Below the pieces are notes generated by a model. It was given only the letters and a program-made list of their open reading frames with translations. It did not search any database and was not told where the DNA came from. DNA of 9,874 nucleotides from Endomicrobium sp. (GTDB taxonomy: Bacteria > Elusimicrobiota > Endomicrobiia > Endomicrobiales > Endomicrobiaceae): positions 1-9,874 of the forward strand of contig JAISDI010000091.1 of the NCBI GenBank assembly GCA_031264895.1, written 5' to 3'. The position numbers and the translations under genes were made by a program. Shown here piece after piece: positions 1-6,163 of the stretch; position 1 is the first letter of the stretch; the number at the start of each line of letters is the position of its first letter.

Positions 1-30
1 TCATTCCCGAAAGTTGTTATCGGGAATCCA
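1..30 (+). repeat. Palindromic dispersed repeat, copy 1 (8-9-8)
   Basis: Arms ATTCCCGA (3-10) and TCGGGAAT (20-27) are perfect reverse complements separated by 9 bases, followed by CCA. The same geometry recurs three times between 5898 and 6038 with different but still paired bases at arm position 3. The sequence after it (GTCGTCGTAAA, 34-44) also follows the inverted copy at 5960-5984 when that is read in its own orientation, so the repeated unit is longer than the palindrome. The layout resembles the small GGGAAT/ATTCCC-type palindromes known from other bacteria (for example dRS3 of Neisseria); homology is not claimed. The copy may extend left of the window. Confidence 0.8.
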
Positions 31-45
31 TTTTGTCGTCGTAAA

Positions 46-151
46 TTCCCCTTTTGTAAAAATGAGTGGCAGACTCGAAGAGTCTGAGGGGGTATTTTGC
101 AAAGCACTGACGGGGGTAGTCGTTTTTGCCGTTATGTCGTTGCCTTTGCCG
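46..151 (+). repeat. Composite dispersed repeat, left copy
   Basis: This non-coding stretch contains a 7-bp stem with a GAA loop (CAGACTC 70-76, GAGTCTG 80-86). It also has a segment at 107-133 that reappears in reverse complement at 4153-4178, differing only by one extra G in a G run. Upstream, TTCCCCTT...GTGGC (46-70) corresponds to ATCCCCTT...GTGGC in the reverse complement of the right-hand copy. T-rich motifs of the form TTTTGYCGTT are repeated near 122-151 and again in both other copies. The left copy is longer than the right one around 70-106. There is no coding potential and no transposase; the element looks like a small non-autonomous repeat. Confidence 0.7.
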
Positions 152-186
152 TTAATTACTAATTACTCACTACTCATTACTAATTA
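152..186 (+). repeat. Five-unit heptamer array, copy 1
   Basis: This is exactly five 7-bp units: TTAATTA, CTAATTA, CTCACTA, CTCATTA and CTAATTA. It is preceded by GCCG. Two other arrays in the window (4108-4142 inverted, 4297-4331) have the same count, the same first unit and the same preceding CCG or TCG, but a different order of inner units. The pattern is reminiscent of the heptanucleotide short tandem repeats of cyanobacteria; that is only an analogy. It ends 21 bases before the start codon at 208, so it forms most of the immediate leader of the glucanase gene. Confidence 0.8.
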
Positions 187-207
187 TCTTTATTAAGGAT
201 TTGTCTC

Positions 208-3200
208 ATGAAGCGTCTTCTAAAATTACTATTATCGGCATTTTTACCGGTATTTATTTTTGCGGCTGTCTCGTATACCGGGCCTCGTCCCAATTATCCA
301 GCGCCCTCAAGCAGCGGCCGAATGTTAAGAGCCTTTCCCGGAAATTTTACAAAACCTTCTCCGGGCGGCGCGGCAAGTTTAAGAAATTATACCTCCGTAA
401 TGCCCGCCGCAAGGCTTGACTCGTCTTTTTCTTCAAACTCTCCATATCCTACAAATAAATGGTACACTTCGCTTTTTACTAACCCTCTTGAGAGTACAGC
501 TCAGGATTCTTCAAGAATAGGAAACAGAGTAGCTCCTACGCCTATGCTGCTGATTTATGATACAAGATTTCCTTATGGCTGGGATGAAGCGCCCTCTACG
601 TGGGGCGGAGCCGGAGCAGGATATTCTTTAGGCGGTCAATTGATAAGCGCAAACGGCTCAAATGAAATGTATGCGCAAAATCTTTTGCCTTTGGCAGTTC
701 AAGGTTCAACGCTGCAGGGGGTAGACGGAATAGATGATTCGTCTGTTATTTGGGCAAACGAAATAAAAATAAAAGGACATTCGGATTGGTCGGTAACAAC
801 CGTTTTGGAAGACAAAAACAATTCCGCAAATAAAATGACCACGACTTTCGGAAAAGGTTTTGCGTTTACTTACAATTATTTCTCTGCGAATATTACTCCC
901 AGACTTCGTTTTAAATTTACGGAAACTGCTGGCGACCTTACTTGTTATACTAATAATAACGGGACAATGACTAATGTGAATCCTTCGGGTGCAAGCACGA
1001 GCGTATCTGCAGATTGTTTAATGTTAAAAATGCGTGTAAGTCAATCCGACGCAGGCAATTTTATAAATACAAACGGCGATTCATATCAGTATTTCGGGGT
1101 ATACGCTCCATCCGGCTCAACATTTCACATAAGCAAGTATCAGTGGGGGTACTGGAAAACGGTTTATGTAAACGTAACTTTTCCGACTTCTGCCGTAAAC
1201 GAAAGCGACAGATATTTGTCCATAGCTCTTTTAAAATCGCCTTCTGCAACAGCCGATGACACGGGAGCTTTTAATTTGTTTAAAGAATATTACAAGTACG
1301 CATACAATTTTATTACGGATACACAGGTAAGCTGGACTTATAATAATGACGCAACGCTTACCACGACGTTTAATTTTACTCTTACTCCAAAAAGAACCGA
1401 CCATGCAGGTTATGCTGCAAACCAAACTATTTTTGCATTATATCCTCATCATTATAAAAATTTGTCAAATTCTTTAGGCGGCCAAATCAATCAATATTCG
1501 TCAATAAGAGGAACGCTGAAAGCATACGCCGGCAGTTCTTTTCAAACAAAACACAATTTTAACGGCATAGTGCCGTTTTTGAGTTATGAAGTTTCTTCCG
1601 CAACGGCTGCGGCAAAATTGCAGACTTACATGGATTACGATAAAGATTTTGAACCTGCAAACGCGCGCATAGAAGGCGGATGGAAAGGCAATTCAAACAC
1701 TTATTATCACGGAAAAGCCGTTTCAAGAGCGGCAAATTTAATTCCGATTTTTCATCAATACGGGGGGGGGTATACCGCCTACCGCGATTCTATGATAAAT
1801 AAGTTAAGAACGGAACTTGCAACTTGGTATTCCGGAACAAATAGCAGTAAAAATTTCGGTTACGACGCGGCTTGGGGCGGAATTATAGGTTCGAACCCTA
1901 TGGGTAACATCGTTAATGCTAACGATTTTGGCGCAAGCAGATTCAATGACCATCATTTTCATTATGGATATTTTGTTTACGCTTCGGCAATACTTGCCAT
2001 ATACGACCCGTCTTTTGCCGAAAGTTCTCAATACAAAGGCATGGTGGATCTGATTGTCAAAGAATATGCCAACCCCACTAGAAACGACGCAAGTTTTCCG
2101 TTCCTAAGAAATTTTGACGTGTATGAAGGGCATTCTTACGCCAACGGCAGAGGCGGCGGAGACGGATGGTTTGGCAATGACGAAGAATCGACTTCGGAAT
2201 CGATGAACTCTTGGGCGGCGGTGTATTTGTGGGGGCTTGCAACAAATAATACGAATTTAATGAATTTGGGCGTTTACGGATATACTACCCAGTATGAAGC
2301 CACAAAAAGTTATTACTTTAATACGGATAACGATATCTGGACAACGCCTCCTTTTAATCATAAAAGTATCGGTATGCTTTTTGACAGTAAATTTAGCTGG
2401 AGTTTATGGTGGGATCCACAAATTACGCAGACGGTAATGGGCATTCAGGTTTTGCCTCTTACTCCGTCTATGTTGTATTGGGGTTATGATACAAGTTATG
2501 CGCAGAGTTTTTACAATGAAATGTGGACTGGGCGTAGCGCTTCCCACAATAATCTTTGGCGCGATGTTTGGTTGAGACATGAGGCTCTTTTTGACGCCCC
2601 GAAGGCTCTGGCAGACTGGGACAGCGCAAGTCTGCCGACAAATTTTCCGGATACTTTTAACACAGGTATCGGAGACGACGGAAGCAGTATGAGTTTTTCT
2701 TATCATTTCATAAATTTTTTTAACGCTATGGGTACGGTCGACACCGGATATTATGCCGACGAACCGTCGTTTCTTGTCATGAATAAAAACGGAACCAGAA
2801 CTTTTATAGCGTACAATCCGGACAAAACAAATTCTAAAACCGTGCGCTTTCACGCAAGAGCTGCCTCTCCCTCTGTTCCTAACGGCGGTATGATGACGGT
2901 GCCTGCGGGCGCAATGGCGCAGACTACGGATTTTACAAGCTTTAAATATTCTTTGACAGATACGACGCCGTATGAAGCAAATCAGAGTTCAAATACTGAA
3001 AACGACGTTTACAGCATTTATTCGGATAATTTTTTGGGCGCAGTTGTGGGCGGAAACTCTTATAATGACAATATTTCTCAGGATTCATGGGAAAATACGA
3101 TAAACTTTAATTCGTCAGTTTCTCTTACAAATGCTTTTGAAGGCGAAAATTATTTGTCCGCCGTAAGAACCAATGCCGACTGGGGAGGATGGGGATTTAG

Positions 3201-4110
3201 ATTTGTCGTAGGAGCGCAGGATATGTCCGCTTATTACGGCGGGAAAATAGAGGTCAGTCTGCGCATAAACTCAGCTTCGACCGTTGCCGGAAATTTTGAA
3301 ATAGGTTTTGAAACTTTAAGCGGACAAATTTGGTTTCCTCTGTCAAGTTTGGGCTTTGACCAATCTTTGACCGGTTGGCAGACTATTTCCATACCTTTAA
3401 ATAATGGTTCAAGTTCTCTGATAACTTCCGGAAATTTGGGTTTTGTTACGCTTCCTTTTATCATGAGACATAATTCCGGCAGTTCCCAAAGTCAATGGGG
3501 TATTTCCGTTGACATAGATTCAATTTTATGGAAAAAAGCCGGCCCGCTGGCTTATTTTTCAGCCGGCCTGAAAAACCGTTCGGACGGTCTTGCGGTTTCG
3601 TCAATAACGTGGACAGCTGAGGATTACAGACAGGAAAATGCGGTTTCCCTGCAATATATTGAAATAGGTTTAAACAATGTTGAAGGAAACAAATGGGGAA
3701 TTCAAGTGTATACCGACAATAAATCGTCAGTTACGGTTTCAGAATTTGCCTATGCCGGAGAAATTACAAGCATTACGGTTTCAGGCCTTGTAAATGCAAA
3801 CCGCCCAACCTTTGCAATGCTTCCAATGAGGTGGCGCCCCGCTCCTTCGACAATTATTGACGATGAGATTCTCTGGGATGAACCGTGGAAAGATTTCAGG
3901 GATATATGGGCTTTCAACAATGAGACCGGACTGAAGAAAGGCAGCGACGAAATAAAATTTCTTGACAGAAGAGGATTCAGATGGAATGCCGCTGATTACG
4001 GTGCGCTGCCCGAAGATAAAAAAATAAGATTATACTTCATAACAGATTTCAAAAATGCCGGCCGCTTTTCATATAAAGCAAACATAATAATAGAATACTT
4101 TAACGAATAA
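208..4110 (+). CDS. Secreted GH81 endo-1,3-beta-glucanase, multidomain
   Basis: This 1300-residue protein should hydrolyse internal beta-1,3-glucan linkages (laminarin, callose, fungal wall) outside the cytoplasm. Residues 1-22 are a signal peptide (KR, then a Leu/Phe/Ala core). The GH81 catalytic region spans about 75-815. It has the N-terminal motif PYPTNKWY (79-86), NDHHFHYGY (580-588) with the family's candidate acid D581, and EGHSYANG (640-647). It also has the NDEESTSE block (657-664), whose E660 and E664 are in the family's conserved catalytic-base region. A beta module typical of bacterial glucanases follows at about 830-910 (NKNGTRTFIAYNP, then TVPAG). A galactose-binding-like beta-sandwich, probably carbohydrate-binding, covers about 934-1111. 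The last 189 residues (1112-1300) match no family I recognise. AAGGA (195-199), 8 bases before ATG, supports this start. Nine consecutive G at 1762-1770 lie upstream of the catalytic codons. The stop codon lies inside a repeat array. GH81 assignment is firm; exact substrate is inferred. Confidence 0.93.
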   Translation: MKRLLKLLLSAFLPVFIFAAVSYTGPRPNYPAPSSSGRMLRAFPGNFTKPSPGGAASLRNYTSVMPAARLDSSFSSNSPYPTNKWYTSLFTNPLESTAQDSSRIGNRVAPTPMLLIYDTRFPYGWDEAPSTWGGAGAGYSLGGQLISANGSNEMYAQNLLPLAVQGSTLQGVDGIDDSSVIWANEIKIKGHSDWSVTTVLEDKNNSANKMTTTFGKGFAFTYNYFSANITPRLRFKFTETAGDLTCYTNNNGTMTNVNPSGASTSVSADCLMLKMRVSQSDAGNFINTNGDSYQYFGVYAPSGSTFHISKYQWGYWKTVYVNVTFPTSAVNESDRYLSIALLKSPSATADDTGAFNLFKEYYKYAYNFITDTQVSWTYNNDATLTTTFNFTLTPKRTDHAGYAANQTIFALYPHHYKNLSNSLGGQINQYSSIRGTLKAYAGSSFQTKHNFNGIVPFLSYEVSSATAAAKLQTYMDYDKDFEPANARIEGGWKGNSNTYYHGKAVSRAANLIPIFHQYGGGYTAYRDSMINKLRTELATWYSGTNSSKNFGYDAAWGGIIGSNPMGNIVNANDFGASRFNDHHFHYGYFVYASAILAIYDPSFAESSQYKGMVDLIVKEYANPTRNDASFPFLRNFDVYEGHSYANGRGGGDGWFGNDEESTSESMNSWAAVYLWGLATNNTNLMNLGVYGYTTQYEATKSYYFNTDNDIWTTPPFNHKSIGMLFDSKFSWSLWWDPQITQTVMGIQVLPLTPSMLYWGYDTSYAQSFYNEMWTGRSASHNNLWRDVWLRHEALFDAPKALADWDSASLPTNFPDTFNTGIGDDGSSMSFSYHFINFFNAMGTVDTGYYADEPSFLVMNKNGTRTFIAYNPDKTNSKTVRFHARAASPSVPNGGMMTVPAGAMAQTTDFTSFKYSLTDTTPYEANQSSNTENDVYSIYSDNFLGAVVGGNSYNDNISQDSWENTINFNSSVSLTNAFEGENYLSAVRTNADWGGWGFRFVVGAQDMSAYYGGKIEVSLRINSASTVAGNFEIGFETLSGQIWFPLSSLGFDQSLTGWQTISIPLNNGSSSLITSGNLGFVTLPFIMRHNSGSSQSQWGISVDIDSILWKKAGPLAYFSAGLKNRSDGLAVSSITWTAEDYRQENAVSLQYIEIGLNNVEGNKWGIQVYTDNKSSVTVSEFAYAGEITSITVSGLVNANRPTFAMLPMRWRPAPSTIIDDEILWDEPWKDFRDIWAFNNETGLKKGSDEIKFLDRRGFRWNAADYGALPEDKKIRLYFITDFKNAGRFSYKANIIIEYFNE

Positions 4111-4142
4111 TTAGTAATTAGTAATGAGTAATGAGTAATTAA
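4108..4142 (-). repeat. Five-unit heptamer array, copy 2 (inverted)
   Basis: Read on the minus strand this is TTAATTA, CTCATTA twice, then CTAATTA twice, preceded by TCG and followed by TTCG. It is inverted relative to the arrays at 152-186 and 4297-4331. On the plus strand its first triplet, TAA at 4108-4110, is the stop codon of the glucanase gene. The four bases CGAA just inside the coding region (4104-4107) also match the flank of the third array. Confidence 0.8.
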
Positions 4143-4210
4143 CGACAAAAGCAACGGCAAAAACGACTACCCCGTCAGGCAAGCCGGCCACCCTTCACAG
4201 AAGGGGATCC
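4143..4210 (-). repeat. Composite dispersed repeat, right copy (inverted)
   Basis: In reverse complement this carries the same order of blocks as 46-151: ATCCCCTT, then GTGGC, then the near-identical segment at 4153-4178, then TTTTGTCG leading into the heptamer array. A 5-bp hairpin (CCCTT 4191-4195, AAGGG 4201-4205) lies at the outer end. Together with the left copy it forms long inverted flanks around the whole glucanase gene. Confidence 0.7.
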
Positions 4211-4272
4211 GTGTTAAATACAAATCAGTGAGTTGCAACGACACAACAATAAACATTATATCTTAGGAAACA

Positions 4273-4331
4273 CTTTTGTCTTTTGTCGTTCTGCCGTTAA
4301 TTACTAACTACTAATTACTCATTACTAATTA
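4273..4331 (+). repeat. Five-unit heptamer array, copy 3, with short T-rich lead-in
   Basis: The lead-in at 4273-4296 (TTTTGTCGTT followed by CTGCCG) resembles the segment just before the other arrays, but the outer block with CCCCTT is absent. The array at 4297-4331 has units TTAATTA, CTAACTA, CTAATTA, CTCATTA and CTAATTA, followed by TTCG. Positions 4321-4338 are a perfect 18-bp reverse complement of 4101-4118, so copies 2 and 3 bracket a 238-bp segment as inverted ends. The end lies 13 bases before the SIR2 start codon. Confidence 0.75.
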
Positions 4332-4351
4332 TTCGTTAAAAGAGGGGTGAA

Positions 4352-5488
4352 ATGAACAAATTCACTGTATCTCAAGACAAAAGAACAGTCTTTATAATGG
4401 GCGCGGGCGCCAGTAAAGATGACGGCATTGCCGTACAGAACGAGATTTTGGATAAAATAGTTAAAGGCAAATTTTCGTTCCCTTCCGAAAGAGAAGATTC
4501 CGTTACGTTTAAAGAATATACTAGAATTTCGTCGAACATAAACGAGCTGGTCAACGGCATTTTTGCAAAAGACGCAAAAGAAATGCTCAGTCTTGAAAGC
4601 CTTTTTAATATTCTGGAAACGGCGCTTGATAAAAGAGAAAATCTGGGGAATCTTGAATTAAAGAAAATAAGGCTTTATTATGCAGATTTGATAAGAGGCA
4701 TAATGTATGCCACCAGAATCGATTCAAAACTTGAAGAGCATAAAGTTGAAAATTTTCTTACCGGCAAAAAACAGCCAAAAAGTCCTTATACCGAAATGGG
4801 AATTAAGCTCTATAAAAACTATGATCACGAAAAAATAAATTTCTCTTTTGTAAATTTCAATTATGATATATGTCTGGACAGGGTTTTATTGTCCATGCAC
4901 AAAAAGAAAGAAAGCGAATCTTTTGATTTAGACTACGGAGTTGAACTCGGCAATTATGCGCTTGAACCCGCCCGCAAACTTTGGTTTGGCAAGCCCAGAA
5001 GCAGAAAAATGTATCTTTTGCGCCCGCACGGTTCGGTCAACTGGCTGTTTTGCCGTTCCTGCGGAAACGTTTTTTCAAAACTTACAAGACAAAATAAAGT
5101 CGCCGATATTATTCAAAGCACGAAATGTTATAACTGCAAGCTGTCAAACCTTGAACCTTACATTATATATCCGAGTTATAACAGAATTTACGAAAACAAA
5201 CATCTTGTGCAGATATGGCTGCGCCTTGAAAAGCTTTTAATGGAAGCGGACAAATGGTGCTTTATAGGTTATTCTCTTCCCGAAGCCGACAGATATTTTA
5301 CTTATATTCTAGCAAGAGCGTATAACTACAGAAAGTCGATGAAATACGGAACAGAAATTTCCGTAGTAAATATAAATAAGACTCCGAGCAGAGATGTTTT
5401 TGCAAAGTTTGGCACATATTTTGATAAAGTAGTAAAATATGAATGCAGTTTCAAAGAGTTCACAAACCAATATTTTTATGTAGTTTAG
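4352..5488 (+). CDS. SIR2-like domain protein with zinc-ribbon-like insert
   Basis: This 378-residue soluble protein lacks a signal peptide and membrane segments. The N-terminus has the SIR2-type Rossmann nucleotide-binding motif FIMGAGAS (14-21). It is followed by a helical region (about 25-150), VNFNYD (167-172), RPHGSVNW (224-231) and IGYSLPEAD (305-313). These are the usual landmarks of bacterial SIR2-like proteins, with N170 and H226 at positions expected for NAD chemistry. Two cysteine pairs, C234/C237 and C259/C262, form a probable zinc ribbon after the catalytic His. Relatives include true deacylases and NAD-hydrolysing anti-phage effectors; which applies here cannot be told from sequence. 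The usual effector partners (Argonaute, HerA, TIR, STAND ATPase) are absent. GAGGGGTGA (4342-4350) is the ribosome-binding site and sits just after a repeat array. A small membrane protein gene follows 46 bases downstream on the same strand, so co-transcription is likely. Confidence 0.85.
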   Translation: MNKFTVSQDKRTVFIMGAGASKDDGIAVQNEILDKIVKGKFSFPSEREDSVTFKEYTRISSNINELVNGIFAKDAKEMLSLESLFNILETALDKRENLGNLELKKIRLYYADLIRGIMYATRIDSKLEEHKVENFLTGKKQPKSPYTEMGIKLYKNYDHEKINFSFVNFNYDICLDRVLLSMHKKKESESFDLDYGVELGNYALEPARKLWFGKPRSRKMYLLRPHGSVNWLFCRSCGNVFSKLTRQNKVADIIQSTKCYNCKLSNLEPYIIYPSYNRIYENKHLVQIWLRLEKLLMEADKWCFIGYSLPEADRYFTYILARAYNYRKSMKYGTEISVVNINKTPSRDVFAKFGTYFDKVVKYECSFKEFTNQYFYVV

Positions 5489-5534
5489 ATGTGTCGTTAA
5501 AATGCCGTGCGCAAGCACTTAATGGAGGGAAAAA

Positions 5535-5837
5535 ATGATAAGGGCTTTATTAAGAATAATACTAAAAGTAGCCGGCGTTGCCGGCATGGGACTTGCCGCG
5601 TACATAATCGTTAGATGGTACATATATTGGATGGCATATTATTTTATAGGAAATTTAAAAATTTCGATATTTGCCGGCCTTGCGACTTTTTTTATGTCAC
5701 CGATCGCCGCAATAGTAGATTTGTTCTGGCATTCTTTGGAACCCAAGACTGTAGAAATGTGGAAATTTTTTCTAATTTATTTTATCGCCGGAAGAATCCT
5801 GTTTTTTCTGGGTGAGAGATTGAACGATAAATCATAA
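5535..5837 (+). CDS. Small integral membrane protein of unknown function
   Basis: This 100-residue hydrophobic protein belongs to no family I recognise. It has a basic start (MIRALLRIILK) and three likely membrane segments at roughly 11-37, 43-64 and 76-92. An Arg (27) and several aromatic residues fall in or near the first segment, and the tail is short and charged (GERLNDKS). Positive charge at both ends does not settle topology. A clear ribosome-binding site, GGAGGG (5524-5529), lies 5 bases before ATG. The 46-base gap to the SIR2-like gene contains only a 4-bp stem with a GCAA loop (5507-5518) and no terminator, so the two are probably one transcript. The palindrome at 5898-5922 followed by five T could end it. 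A role together with the SIR2-like protein is inference from position only. Confidence 0.75.
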   Translation: MIRALLRIILKVAGVAGMGLAAYIIVRWYIYWMAYYFIGNLKISIFAGLATFFMSPIAAIVDLFWHSLEPKTVEMWKFFLIYFIAGRILFFLGERLNDKS

Positions 5838-5897
5838 AAAAATTTATCTATCCTGGTATTTAATCCGAGCGAAACGAGGACAACCGCTTTTGTTGTC

Positions 5898-5922
5898 ATG
5901 CCCGAAATATGTAATCGGGCAT
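5898..5922 (+). repeat. Palindromic dispersed repeat, copy 2
   Basis: Arms ATGCCCGA (5898-5905) and TCGGGCAT (5915-5922) are separated by 9 bases and preceded by GTC. Unlike the other copies it is followed by a run of T (5922-5926) rather than CCA. An RNA from the plus strand would therefore form an 8-bp stem followed by U residues, which is terminator-like for the upstream membrane protein gene. Confidence 0.8.
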
Positions 5923-5959
5923 TTTTACTAAAGAAGTTTTTGTTTTACGACGAAAGTGG

Positions 5960-5984
5960 ATCCCCGACAAAGACACTCGGGGAT
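5960..5984 (-). repeat. Palindromic dispersed repeat, copy 3 (inverted)
   Basis: Arms ATCCCCGA (5960-5967) and TCGGGGAT (5977-5984) have the same 9-base loop. The flanks show orientation: GTC and CCA appear in the order of the other copies only when this one is read on the minus strand. Its outer flank TTTTACGACGAAAGTGG (5943-5959) matches, in reverse complement, the sequence after copy 1. Confidence 0.8.
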
Positions 5985-6013
5985 GACAAACTAGCGAAAT
6001 CATTTTTGTCGTC

Positions 6014-6038
6014 ATGCCCGAAATTTGTAATCGGGCAT
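6014..6038 (+). repeat. Palindromic dispersed repeat, copy 4
   Basis: Arms ATGCCCGA (6014-6021) and TCGGGCAT (6031-6038) are separated by 9 bases, preceded by GTCGTC and followed by CCATTTT. It differs from copy 2 at only a single loop base, but it keeps the downstream CCA that copy 2 lacks. Confidence 0.8.
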
Positions 6039-6163
6039 CCATTTTAAATACAAAAAAGATCTTTTACCTTGCTTACCTTAACTATATTTCAGTGTGTTGA
6101 TGACGACAAAGGAAAAAAGATGGTTTTTAGAAAGTTCTAATGGAATATCTGGATTAAATTAAG

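Larger units (their letters stand above)
5838..6163. other. Gene-free stretch filled with palindromic repeats
   Basis: This region of 326 bases has no credible coding sequence. It holds three copies of the 8-9-8 palindrome. A possible degenerate relative with CCGAGCGAAACGAGG lies at 5865-5879, and GTCGTC or GACGAC motifs are scattered near the palindromes. The segment after 6040 is unremarkable AT-rich DNA with a weak 14-bp palindrome at 6127-6140. It separates the accessory-looking genes on the left from the core genes on the right. The aminotransferase gene converges on it from the right. Confidence 0.7.

Noticed and set aside
152..186. Possible CRISPR-like array
   Set aside because: Units are 7 bp and adjoin directly, with no spacers and no cas genes nearby.
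14..196. 60-codon plus-strand open frame at the left end
   Set aside because: It runs through the palindrome, the composite repeat and the heptamer array, and its C-terminal repeat (NYSLLITNYLY) is just the 7-bp units translated; there is no ribosome-binding site.
2404..2853. 149-codon minus-strand open frame inside the glucanase gene
   Set aside because: It lies opposite well-conserved GH81 sequence, its translation is rich in Ile, Arg, Ser and Cys with no recognisable domain, and there is no promoter or ribosome-binding site; it is a shadow.
3536..3570. GCCGGC-containing imperfect inverted repeat inside the glucanase gene
   Set aside because: It falls in continuous coding sequence at a domain junction, the pairing is interrupted, and there is no sign of a functional site.
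4233..4261. Promoter for the SIR2-like gene (TTGCAA, 17 bases, TTATAT)
   Set aside because: Only 4 of 6 and 3 of 6 consensus positions match in AT-rich DNA; too weak to list, although it lies in the only non-repeat part of that gap.
6127..6140. TTAGAAAGTTCTAA palindrome as terminator of the aminotransferase gene
   Set aside because: The stem is only 5 bp of A/T-rich pairs and the T run comes well after it on the minus strand; not convincing.
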